From: Oribacterium sinus
GTDB taxonomy: Bacteria; Bacillota; Clostridia; Lachnospirales; Lachnospiraceae
Direction of reading: 5' to 3'
DNA: 64,000 nucleotides
NCBI RefSeq assembly: GCF_014202695.1
Contig: NZ_JACHHH010000010.1
Location: 47,044 to 111,043, forward strand
Positions 25,049-33,492 of this stretch are shown piece by piece. A program made the position numbers and the translations under genes. Under the pieces are notes generated by a model. It was not told where the DNA came from. It saw nothing but the letters and a program-made list of their open reading frames with translations, and ran no database searches. Positions within the stretch are counted from its first letter, which is position 1; each line of letters starts with the position of its first letter.

Positions 25049-26242
25049 ATGGGAGCAAATGTAAATCATCATTATCAAGAGGTAAAGGAAAGCTATCTTT
25101 TTGCAGAAATCGCAAAGAGAATCAGAACCTGGCAGGAAAATAATCCGGAGATTAAGGACAAGTTGATTCGTATGGGTATTGGAGACGTGACTTTGCCACT
25201 TCCCAAGACTGTGGTGGATGCTTTGGCTTCCGCATCCATGGAGATGGGAAAAAGCGAGAGCTTTCACGGCTATGGCCCGGAGCAGGGATATGATTTTCTT
25301 AGAGAAAAAATCTTAGATTACTATAAGAATTTTTCCGTGGATTTGGAATTGGAGGAAATCTTCATTTCTGATGGTGCAAAGTCCGATTTAGGAAATATCC
25401 TGGATTTGTTTGCACCCGGTTCTGTAGCTTTGGTTCCGGACCCTGTGTATCCGGTGTATGTGGATACCAATATTATGCTAGGAAATAAGGTGATTTTTGC
25501 CCATTCCGGAGAAGAAAACGGGTTCCTGCCCATGCCGCCCAAGGGAGAAAAGGTAGACTTGATTTATCTTTGTTCTCCTAACAATCCTACCGGTGCGGTG
25601 TATGACCATGAGGGATTGAAGGCCTGGGTCAACTATGCAAAGGAAAATGACGCGGTAATTTTCTTTGATGCAGCGTATGAGTGCTTTGTAGAGGGAAATC
25701 TACCTCACTCTATATATGAGATTCCCGGGGCGAAGGAATGTGCCATTGAGTTTTGCTCCTTCTCCAAGAAGGCGGGTTTTACCGGAACAAGATGCGGCTA
25801 TACCGTTGTTCCTAAGGCCTTGATTCGCGGCGGTCAGTCTCTCCAGAAGATGTGGTTAAGAAGACAGACTACAAAGTTTAATGGGGTTTCCTACATTGTG
25901 CAAAGAGGCGCCGAGGCTGTCTTTACAGAAGCCGGTGAGAAGGAGATTCAGGGAAACATCTCTTACTATAAGGAAAATGCCAAGATTATTATGGAAACCT
26001 TGGATGCTCTTTCCATTTATTATACCGGTGGAAAGAATTCTCCTTATATCTGGCTTAAGTGCCCTAAGGGGATGGGTTCTTGGGAATTCTTTGATTTCCT
26101 TTTGGAAAAGGGACAGGTTGTAGGAACTCCGGGAGCAGGTTTTGGGGATGCGGGAGAGGGCTTCTTCCGTTTGACAGCTTTTTCCACCAAGGAAAAGACT
26201 AAGGAAGCAATGGAAAGAATAAAGAAATTACTGGAAGTATAA
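25049..26242 (+). CDS. dapL: LL-diaminopimelate aminotransferase
   Basis: A 397-residue fold-type I PLP aminotransferase that converts tetrahydrodipicolinate and glutamate directly to LL-diaminopimelate, giving lysine and peptidoglycan precursors. LIRMGIGDVTLPLP, HGYGPEQGYDFLRE and YLCSPNNPTGAVY are DapL-type blocks. The PLP lysine is in FSKKAGFTGTRCGY near residue 240. It is the last gene of the glnS operon. A long palindromic element that can act as terminator follows. Confidence 0.93.
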   Translation: MGANVNHHYQEVKESYLFAEIAKRIRTWQENNPEIKDKLIRMGIGDVTLPLPKTVVDALASASMEMGKSESFHGYGPEQGYDFLREKILDYYKNFSVDLELEEIFISDGAKSDLGNILDLFAPGSVALVPDPVYPVYVDTNIMLGNKVIFAHSGEENGFLPMPPKGEKVDLIYLCSPNNPTGAVYDHEGLKAWVNYAKENDAVIFFDAAYECFVEGNLPHSIYEIPGAKECAIEFCSFSKKAGFTGTRCGYTVVPKALIRGGQSLQKMWLRRQTTKFNGVSYIVQRGAEAVFTEAGEKEIQGNISYYKENAKIIMETLDALSIYYTGGKNSPYIWLKCPKGMGSWEFFDFLLEKGQVVGTPGAGFGDAGEGFFRLTAFSTKEKTKEAMERIKKLLEV

Positions 26243-26265
26243 TTTTTACAGTAGCTGAACAAGTT

Positions 26266-26468
26266 AAAAGAGCTGTAATAGCCAAATCGTAAGTGGATTC
26301 TATGCAATATAGGTCTGAAATAGAGGTAATCTAAGCCCGTCGGTACTTGCGAAAAACAGAAAGACTTCTGTTTTTTGCTTAGTATCCGTTCCCGTTGGGC
26401 GAGCTTAGCGAGAGCGTGCCCCGTTTCAGACCTATTTGCATGGAAGACTTATTTTTTACAGCTCTTTT
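26266..26468. repeat. Long palindromic intergenic element, copy 1
   Basis: This fills most of the gene-free stretch 26243-26681. The outer arms AAAAGAGCTGTAA (26266-26278) and TTACAGCTCTTTT (26456-26468) are a perfect 13-bp inverted repeat. Inside, TGCAATATAGGTCTGAAAT (26303-26321) matches the complement of TTTCAGACCTATTTGCA (26424-26440) apart from one extra base. The centre carries GAGCGTGCCCC and a small AAACAGAA/TTCTGTTT hairpin. The same motifs occur at 29837-30216. T-runs at the right end could terminate dapL transcription. Confidence 0.75.
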
Positions 26469-26534
26469 TTTGTTTTCTATAACAGGCTATAAAAAAATTC
26501 AATGTCCATAGTTCATTTTATTTTTATAATTTTA

Positions 26535-26563
26535 TTGACAAGAAAAAGGGGAAACTGTATATT
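26535..26563 (+). promoter_or_regulatory. Promoter of the CODH gene
   Basis: TTGACA (26535-26540), exactly 17 bases, TATATT (26558-26563). The predicted start near 26570 falls just before a strong hairpin. Confidence 0.65.
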
Positions 26564-26565
26564 CT

Positions 26566-26625
26566 AAAAATCCAATAAACATATAAACATACAGAAATGG
26601 TATGTTTATATGTGGGGATTTTTTA
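26566..26625 (+). promoter_or_regulatory. Start-proximal hairpin with T-run before the CODH gene
   Basis: ACATATAAACATAC (26579-26592) and GTATGTTTATATGT (26600-26613) form a perfect 14-bp stem with a 7-base loop. Outside it, AAAAATCC (26566-26573) can pair with GGATTTTT. The stem ends in GGATTTTTT, like an intrinsic terminator, directly at the transcription start and 57 bases before the CODH ATG. It may be an attenuator, an mRNA stabiliser, or a dyad operator. Confidence 0.55.
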
Positions 26626-26681
26626 GAGAAGAGATAAGCTGTCATTCACCTTATCTTACGTAAGAGCAGGAAAGGGGTACT

Positions 26682-28994
26682 ATGGGTCAGGAGAAGAAGG
26701 AATTTCAAGAACGGGAAAATCACGGTCATGTGCATAGTCATGAGCATAGCCAAGAGCACACTCATGAGCATAGCCATGAACACAGCCATGAACACAGCCA
26801 TGAGCATGTTCACAATCAGGAGCACAGTCATGAGCATAACCATGAGCATAACCATGAGCATGGACAGGGGAAGACTTTGGCTCATATCCATAGCCACAGA
26901 AACCTTATAGGCTTTGATGAGCATGGTATTCCTACCATTACCTTAAAGTCCGATCATGAGGAGGATGGAGATGATAAATCCTTTATCTGTGATTATATGA
27001 ATGCGGTTTCCGCTTATCGAAAGACCTTCCCCTCCAAGCAGGATGTGTTGGAGCAAACTCCGGACCCGGCAGTACGGGAATTAATCTTACGGCAGGAGCA
27101 GCTTGGCTTTGATACTACCTTTGATCGTTTTGATCAACAGCAGCCCCAGTGTAGCTTCGGTATGGCCGGTATTTGTTGTAAAATTTGTAATATGGGTCCC
27201 TGTAAAGTTACTCCGAAAAGTCCAAAGGGAGTTTGCGGAGCGGATGCGGATTTGATTGTAGCCAGAAACCTTCTTCGGTCTGCTGCGGCAGGTGTGGCTC
27301 AGCACGGAATGCATGGCCGTGAGGTAATCTTATCCTTAAAGTGGGCAGCGGAGGGAAAGCTGGATCTTCCTATTTTAGGACAGCAAAAGATTCGGGATGT
27401 TGCAAAGGCCTTCGGCATAAAGACCAGTAGAAGAAACATTAAAAAAATAGCTTCTGAGCTTGCAGATGTTTTGCTGGAGGATATGAGCCGCACGGTTCCG
27501 AAGGAGTATGAGGTTATCAAGGCTATGGCGCCAAAGGAAAGACAGGAGTTGTGGGAGAAGCTGGATATCCTTCCCATCAGTGCCTATCATGAAGTCTTTG
27601 AAGCTTACCACAAAACCGGCGTGGGTACAGATGGAGATTGGAAGAGTGTCATGCAGCAATTTCTTCGTTGCGGTCTGGCCTTCACCTTTTCAGGGGTGGT
27701 GAGTACCGCCATTGCCACAGACGGGCTTTTCGGCGTAGGAGACCGGGTAACCTCTAAGGTAAACATCGGTGCCTTGAAGAAAGGTTATGTGAATATTGCA
27801 GTGCACGGTCATCTTCCTACCCTGGTCAGCGAAATTGTTAAAGTCGGACAGGAAGAGCGTTTCGTGGAGCTGGCTAAGAAGGCCGGAGCCAAGGGAATTC
27901 GCTTCTATGGAATCTGCTGTTCAGGACTTTCCGCAATGTATCGTTATAGCAACGTTATCCCCTTGTCCAATGCAGTTTCTGCGGAATTGGTACTGGGTAC
28001 CGGCGCCTTGGATTTATGGATTGCGGATGTACAGGATGTGTTCCCGGCAATCATGGAGGTGGCAAATTGCTTTAAAACTACGGTAATTACCACCAGTGAC
28101 TCTGCAAGACTTCCGGGAGCGGAACGTTATGAATATGATCACCATCATTCCAATATCGGAGAAACCAGAGCGCTGGCGGAGAAGATTGTGCTTCGAGGAA
28201 TCAAAAGCTTCCAGGACAGACAGGGAATTCCGGTTTACATTCCTCCCTACGAAGTGGAGGCGGAAGTGGGCTTCTCCGTAGAATACGTGCATAAACGCTT
28301 CGGTTCCATGGAGCCTATGGCAAAGGCATTAAAGGAAGGCAAGATTCTGGGCATCGTGAATATGGTGGGATGTAACAATCCTAAGGTATTATACGAAAAA
28401 TGTATTATTGACGTAGCAAATGCTTTACTCCGAAATAATATTTTAATTTTAACCAATGGATGTGCTTCCTTCCCTCTGATGAAAATGGGCTATTGTAATA
28501 TTTCCGGTCAAAGACATTGCGGAGAAAATTTAAAAGAATTCTTGGGCGCGGATTTACCACCGGTATGGCATGTGGGTGAGTGTATTGATAACACCCGCTC
28601 CACCGGTATCTTTGCAGGAATTGCCGGTGTGGAAGGGAAGAAAATTCAGGAAATGCCCTATGCCTTTACTTCACCGGAGTGGAGTAATGAAAAGGGAATC
28701 GATGCAGCCTTAGGCTTCAGATTGATGGGAGTAAATTCCTATCACTGTGTAGAAGCGCAGATTCACGGTTCGAAAAATGTCATTGAATTCCTAAAGGAAG
28801 GTACCAGAGAGACTCTTGGCTCCGTGATGTATGTAGATACGGATCCGGATAAGCTGGGAGAAAAGATTGTTGCGGATATTAAAGAAAAGAGAAAGGCTTT
28901 AGGCTGGGTTGTTCCCAAGGAAATTGTACATAAAGAACTCACCGGCGAAGAGCTGTTAGCTCAAATTTCCGTAAAAGTAAAAAAGGCGGAATAA
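26682..28994 (+). CDS. Ni-dependent carbon monoxide dehydrogenase (CooS) homologue with polyhistidine N-terminus
   Basis: 770 residues, about 130 longer than a typical CooS. Residues 14-60 contain 22 histidines in HEHSHEH-type repeats, a likely metal-binding tail. The CooS core follows: CSFGMAGICCKICNMGPC and GVCGAD carry the D- and B-cluster cysteines. C-cluster ligands by motif are VHGHLP (His375/377), GICCSG (Cys412/413), GCNNPK (Cys564), TNGCAS (Cys594) and GECIDN (Cys634). The motif usually ending in Cys (DVQC) reads ADVQD with Asp452, so one ligand seems lost. No cooC, acetyl-CoA synthase or hydrogenase genes are near. It may be a CODH, or a non-canonical member with another redox activity. 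The start is the ATG after AAAGGGG. Confidence 0.85.
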   Translation: MGQEKKEFQERENHGHVHSHEHSQEHTHEHSHEHSHEHSHEHVHNQEHSHEHNHEHNHEHGQGKTLAHIHSHRNLIGFDEHGIPTITLKSDHEEDGDDKSFICDYMNAVSAYRKTFPSKQDVLEQTPDPAVRELILRQEQLGFDTTFDRFDQQQPQCSFGMAGICCKICNMGPCKVTPKSPKGVCGADADLIVARNLLRSAAAGVAQHGMHGREVILSLKWAAEGKLDLPILGQQKIRDVAKAFGIKTSRRNIKKIASELADVLLEDMSRTVPKEYEVIKAMAPKERQELWEKLDILPISAYHEVFEAYHKTGVGTDGDWKSVMQQFLRCGLAFTFSGVVSTAIATDGLFGVGDRVTSKVNIGALKKGYVNIAVHGHLPTLVSEIVKVGQEERFVELAKKAGAKGIRFYGICCSGLSAMYRYSNVIPLSNAVSAELVLGTGALDLWIADVQDVFPAIMEVANCFKTTVITTSDSARLPGAERYEYDHHHSNIGETRALAEKIVLRGIKSFQDRQGIPVYIPPYEVEAEVGFSVEYVHKRFGSMEPMAKALKEGKILGIVNMVGCNNPKVLYEKCIIDVANALLRNNILILTNGCASFPLMKMGYCNISGQRHCGENLKEFLGADLPPVWHVGECIDNTRSTGIFAGIAGVEGKKIQEMPYAFTSPEWSNEKGIDAALGFRLMGVNSYHCVEAQIHGSKNVIEFLKEGTRETLGSVMYVDTDPDKLGEKIVADIKEKRKALGWVVPKEIVHKELTGEELLAQISVKVKKAE
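26721..26861 (+). repeat. Histidine-rich coding repeat (metal-binding tail)
   Basis: A run of CAC/CAT and GAG codons encoding residues 14-60 of the CODH homologue, mostly as His-Glu-His-Ser and His-Glu-His-Asn units. It is in frame and probably expands by slippage. Confidence 0.9.
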
Positions 28995-29029
28995 AGGCTT
29001 AAAGAGAGAAATAAGAAAGGAGATAAGCT

Positions 29030-29536
29030 ATGGCTTGTGTTGCAGTACCTATTGTAGAGGGAATTTTGGTGAAAACGGCTGAATGGATTCTTGTGCAAAA
29101 GGAAAGAAGAGAAGAGGCAAGAATAAAGGCAAATAAGGGAGAAGTTGACGGGAAAATTTTGATGAATGGCGAAGAGGGCTATTCTTTCGAGCTGAAAAAT
29201 GAGAACTTCCCGGAAGGAGAGAAGAATTCATCCCTAAAGCATTCCGGAAGGGGAGTGGGGCTAAGTCTTCGAAAGAAGCTGCATCTCTTATCGAACTTTT
29301 TGTTTTCCGGTTCCGTTCTTTTGGTTTTTGAACATTTTTGGCACGGTGAAATAGTGCCCTTCTTCCCCTTTTTAACAGGGGCAAGATCACCGGAGGATAC
29401 CTATACCATGCTGAAGGAAATGAGCACGGTGGGCGTTTCTATGGCCCTTCTTATTACCGGAATCTGGGCAGTTTATTGCTTTGTACTGGAAAGAAAGCTG
29501 CAGAAGGAAGGAGAGAAGAATGCATCTTTTGCTTAG
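29030..29536 (+). CDS. Small membrane protein downstream of CODH, unknown
   Basis: A 168-residue protein. An N-terminal segment (ACVAVPIVEGILVKTAEWIL) and a basic stretch (KERREEARIKANK) are followed by an unconserved-looking middle and two hydrophobic segments (LSNFLFSGSVLLVFEHFW and VGVSMALLITGIWAVYCF). It starts 35 bases after the CODH stop behind AAAGGAG and overlaps the next gene by 17 bases, so all three are likely one operon. No family is recognised. It may anchor or service the CODH at the membrane; that is inference from linkage. Confidence 0.6.
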   Translation: MACVAVPIVEGILVKTAEWILVQKERREEARIKANKGEVDGKILMNGEEGYSFELKNENFPEGEKNSSLKHSGRGVGLSLRKKLHLLSNFLFSGSVLLVFEHFWHGEIVPFFPFLTGARSPEDTYTMLKEMSTVGVSMALLITGIWAVYCFVLERKLQKEGEKNASFA

Positions 29537-29828
29537 CGTTTTCGCAACAGAATGGAGCTTTTCCCGTTTTTTACGGGATAAAAACAAGGAATATGCCTAT
29601 CATATTCCCTGTTTACTCTTTTTATCCGCCAGCCTGATGTGGTTTGTGGACAGTATCTTTGAATATCTGGAGAAGGGAACGGAAATATTTACTCCCAATC
29701 TTCAGGACTTGGTACAAGACGGTTTTTTGGGACTTTCCGTGATTGCTTTAGGAATCCTTATCTGGCAGGGAAAATTATTTTTGAATTATCTTCAAAAACA
29801 GAAGAGCTCCGTTCCGACCTCGTTTTGA
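29520..29828 (+). CDS. Small membrane protein, second gene after CODH, unknown
   Basis: 102 residues with two or three hydrophobic segments (CLLFLSASLMWFVDSIFEYL and LGLSVIALGILIWQGKLFL). The ATG at 29520 lies behind GAAGGAGAGAAG inside the end of the preceding gene, and an upstream in-frame TTG at 29481 is less likely. It overlaps the previous gene by 17 bases, implying coupled translation. No domain is recognised. Confidence 0.55.
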   Translation: MHLLLSVFATEWSFSRFLRDKNKEYAYHIPCLLFLSASLMWFVDSIFEYLEKGTEIFTPNLQDLVQDGFLGLSVIALGILIWQGKLFLNYLQKQKSSVPTSF

Positions 29829-29836
29829 CATAAAAC

Positions 29837-30216
29837 GGACTGTAATAAATCAAAATAGTTTTCTAGGCAATATAGGTCTGAAATCAGGGTACGCTCTCTC
29901 TAGCTTAAACCTGTGTATTGAAGGACTGTATTTATTAACTGATACGCTCTAATGCAGTATGGGTCTATAATGGGGCACGCTCCCGCTAACCTCGCCTTCG
30001 TAGCAGTACTAACTTCAAGCTTCGCTTTGCTCGCTTTCAGTAAGTACTGACGGGCTCAGATTACCCCTATTATAGACCCATACTGCATTATTCGCTTTAC
30101 TTATTAACTTTTACAGTTCTTCACTTCGCCAGATTCCTGCACGTATAGGTTCAAACTACCCTGATTTTCAGACCTATATTGATGAAAATTTCTTTATTAT
30201 TTTGATTTTACATTCT
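29837..30216. repeat. Long palindromic intergenic element, copy 2 (outer, interrupted)
   Basis: This fills the gene-free stretch 29829-30293. The left arm runs from GGACTGTAATAAATC through CAATATAGGTCTGAAATCAG to GGGTA. The right arm ends with TACCCTGATTTTCAGACC and TATATTG, followed by TTATTTTGATTTTACA. The arms are complements with small gaps. A second complete element (29923-30120) sits between them, so this copy is split. Confidence 0.7.
29923..30120. repeat. Long palindromic intergenic element, copy 3 (nested inside copy 2)
   Basis: ATGCAGTATGGGTCTATAAT then GGGG on the left is matched by CCCCTATTATAGACCCATAC then TGCAT on the right, a near-perfect 24-25-bp inverted repeat. Imperfect outer flanks begin GGACTGTA and end TTACAGTTC. 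The interior (GGGGCACGCTCCCGCTAAC; GTACTGACGGGCTCAGATTA) matches the interior of copy 1 read in the opposite direction. Confidence 0.75.
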
Positions 30217-30234
30217 TTTTTTTCTGTTAATTAA

Positions 30235-30268
30235 AAAGTAGAGCAGGAAAAACCTGCTCTACTTTTTT
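30235..30268. terminator. Bidirectional terminator
   Basis: AAAGTAGAGCAGG and CCTGCTCTACTTT form a 13-bp stem with an AAAAA loop, flanked by A and T runs. It ends the minus-strand wall-binding gene. Confidence 0.85.
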
Positions 30269-30293
30269 GAGAATTCAAAATAATTTTTAAAGC

Positions 30294-30689
30294 TTATCGA
30301 ATCCAAACACCGTTGGAATCTACTCTGTATCCGTCAGGAGTAAGCTTATTCATGTAAAGAGATCCTAAAGGCTGGTTCTCTGCCGGTGCCTGAGCGAAAT
30401 AGTAGGTATCAAAGTTAATCTTCTGCCATCCGGTTACCATACGTCCGTTAGCCCCGATGTAGTACCACTGGTGCTGACTTACAATCCAACCATAGATTGG
30501 TGCACCATTCTCATTGCTTACGAATGACCAAGAACCATCTCTATTAGCTACCCAGTGTCCGTTGGATTCTGCTACTGTGGTGGTAGATCCGCCATAGCTG
30601 GAAACAGCGCCCTCTGCAGCAAGTGCAGGAATTACAGATGCAGTTGCCATGCAAGCAATTAAAGCTGCAACAAGAATATTCTTTTTCAT
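30294..30689 (-). CDS. Small secreted cell-wall-binding repeat protein
   Basis: A 131-residue exported protein. A signal peptide with the core ILVAALIACMATASVIPALA is cleaved near residue 25. It is followed by a short Ser/Thr linker and about three aromatic repeats (HWVANRDGSWSFVSN, then QHQWYYIGANGRMVTGWQ). The ending TPDGYRVDSNGVWIR is very like that of the 3644-4600 protein. It has no other domain, so it may be a wall-coating or decoy protein. The start is the ATG behind GGAGG; a longer in-frame ATG at 30722 lacks a site. Confidence 0.8.
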   Translation of the reverse strand: MKKNILVAALIACMATASVIPALAAEGAVSSYGGSTTTVAESNGHWVANRDGSWSFVSNENGAPIYGWIVSQHQWYYIGANGRMVTGWQKINFDTYYFAQAPAENQPLGSLYMNKLTPDGYRVDSNGVWIR

Positions 30690-30733
30690 AAATAAACCTC
30701 CAAAGCCATTTTTTTTATTCAAGCTACCTTATC

Positions 30734-30761
30734 ATTATACCCTGTCTTGCCACATAAGCAA
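30734..30761 (-). promoter_or_regulatory. Promoter of the small wall-binding protein gene
   Basis: On the minus strand TTGCTT (30761-30756), a 16-base spacer and TATAAT (30739-30734), 45 bases before the ATG. Confidence 0.45.
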
Positions 30762-30848
30762 TAAAAAATTCCTTTTATTTTTCTGATATTGTTAATATTT
30801 TCGTAATACATTGTTTCTTATATTTTTTCACAAAACTTTCACAGGCTT

Positions 30849-30875
30849 TTAGCACTCGGTGCTTGACTCTGCTAA
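30849..30875 (+). promoter_or_regulatory. Degenerate CIRCE operator (HrcA site) for groESL
   Basis: TTAGCACTC, nine bases, then CTCTGCTAA. The left half is perfect CIRCE (TTAGCACTC), and the right half keeps TGCTAA but has CTC where GAG is expected. It overlaps the -35 of the groESL promoter, as in classical HrcA control. Confidence 0.6.
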
Positions 30876-30891
30876 TAAATTCTCTTATAAT
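30863..30891 (+). promoter_or_regulatory. groESL promoter
   Basis: TTGACT (30863-30868), 17 bases, TATAAT (30886-30891), 46 bases before the groES ATG and overlapping the CIRCE-like site. Confidence 0.7.
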
Positions 30892-30936
30892 AGCCCTGTT
30901 GTTAAAAAAAGATCTGTGAGGAATAGGAGGATTGCT

Positions 30937-31224
30937 ATGAAGTTAGTACCATTATTTGATAAAGTTGTGTTGGAAAAAGAAAAGATGGAAGAAACCACTA
31001 AGAGCGGAATCGTTTTACCGGGACAGGATGATAAGGAAAAACCCGGACAGGCTGTGGTTATTGCAGTAGGTCCCGGCGGTGTTGTGGACGGTAAGGAGAT
31101 TTCCATGCAGGTGAAGGTAGGACAGCACGTTCTGTTCTCCCGTTATGCAGGCTCCGAGGTAGAGCTGGATGGAAAGAAGTATACCGTTGTTAAGCAGAAT
31201 GATATTTTAGCAATCGTAGAGTAA
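30937..31224 (+). CDS. groES: Co-chaperonin GroES
   Basis: 95 residues, the standard Cpn10 length. It has LVPLFDKVVLEKEKMEE and KSGIVLPGQ with the mobile GroEL-binding loop, then GQHVLFSRYAG and the final NDILAIVE. The start at 30937 follows AGGAGG; a longer in-frame frame begins within the promoter and is rejected. groEL starts 30 bases downstream. It caps the GroEL cavity during folding. Confidence 0.95.
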   Translation: MKLVPLFDKVVLEKEKMEETTKSGIVLPGQDDKEKPGQAVVIAVGPGGVVDGKEISMQVKVGQHVLFSRYAGSEVELDGKKYTVVKQNDILAIVE

Positions 31225-32880
<1,656 letters not shown>

Positions 32881-32930
32881 GGAAATCCTTCTAAAAACTA
32901 GGCAAAGAAGAGAATATCGATTACAATGGG

Positions 32931-32975
32931 AAAAGGAAATAAACTGAGCTTAGGCTTAGCTTTATTTCCTTTTTC
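32931..32975 (+). terminator. Terminator after groESL
   Basis: AAAAGGAAATAAA (32931-32943) pairs with TTTATTTCCTTTTT, with an inner GAGC.../AGC loop, followed by the T-run. Confidence 0.75.
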
Positions 32976-32997
32976 GCGACAAGAAAAGGAGGGCAGG

Positions 32998-33492
32998 ATG
33001 GAGAATTATGTGGAACATTTGGTAAAGGGAAAGATAGAGGCGAAGGATAAGGGTATACAGTTATTTGCAGTTTTCTTTCCTTTGGCATTTCTTGTGCTTT
33101 GCTACTTTTTAGCAATTCCCTTTATTGCTCTTTTTCCGGTTCTTTTTTTGTCTTACTATCTTCTGAATTCCGTGGATAGGGAATACGAGTATCTTTATCT
33201 TGGCGGAAGTTTTACTGTGGATCAGATTATTCATAGAGGAAAGAGAAAGCAGATGATAGAGATTAGCCCGGAGGAAATTTTGGAGATACAGCCCTTTCGT
33301 CCGGAGAGAGAGGAAGGATGGAAGAGGGAAGGCATTTCCGTTCTTCATGTAGAGGGCTTGGGAGGAAACAGATCTTACTGTATTCTTTTCCAGAAACAAG
33401 GGAAAAAACAAGTTCTTGTTTTTGACGGAAAGGACAGTTTATTAAAAGAAATGAAGTTGCAGGCAAGAGGAAAATTTCAGGAGGAAGTATGA
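32998..33492 (+). CDS. Small two-span membrane protein of unknown function
   Basis: A 164-residue protein beginning MENYVEHLVKGKIEAKDKG. Two adjacent hydrophobic segments (about 24-65) are followed by a soluble domain (EYLYLGGSFTVDQIIHRGKR, then ISPEEILEIQPF) likely on the cytoplasmic face. It may be a DUF6106-like protein; I am unsure of this. The start is the ATG behind AAGGAGGGCAGG; an upstream in-frame frame passes through the groESL terminator. It overlaps nadE by four bases, so the two are co-translated. Confidence 0.65.
   Translation: MENYVEHLVKGKIEAKDKGIQLFAVFFPLAFLVLCYFLAIPFIALFPVLFLSYYLLNSVDREYEYLYLGGSFTVDQIIHRGKRKQMIEISPEEILEIQPFRPEREEGWKREGISVLHVEGLGGNRSYCILFQKQGKKQVLVFDGKDSLLKEMKLQARGKFQEEV

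Noticed and set aside
26721..26861. Repeat block that could be mistaken for a CRISPR or non-coding tandem array
   Set aside because: The units are short, have no unique spacers, and are in frame as a histidine tract of the CODH homologue.
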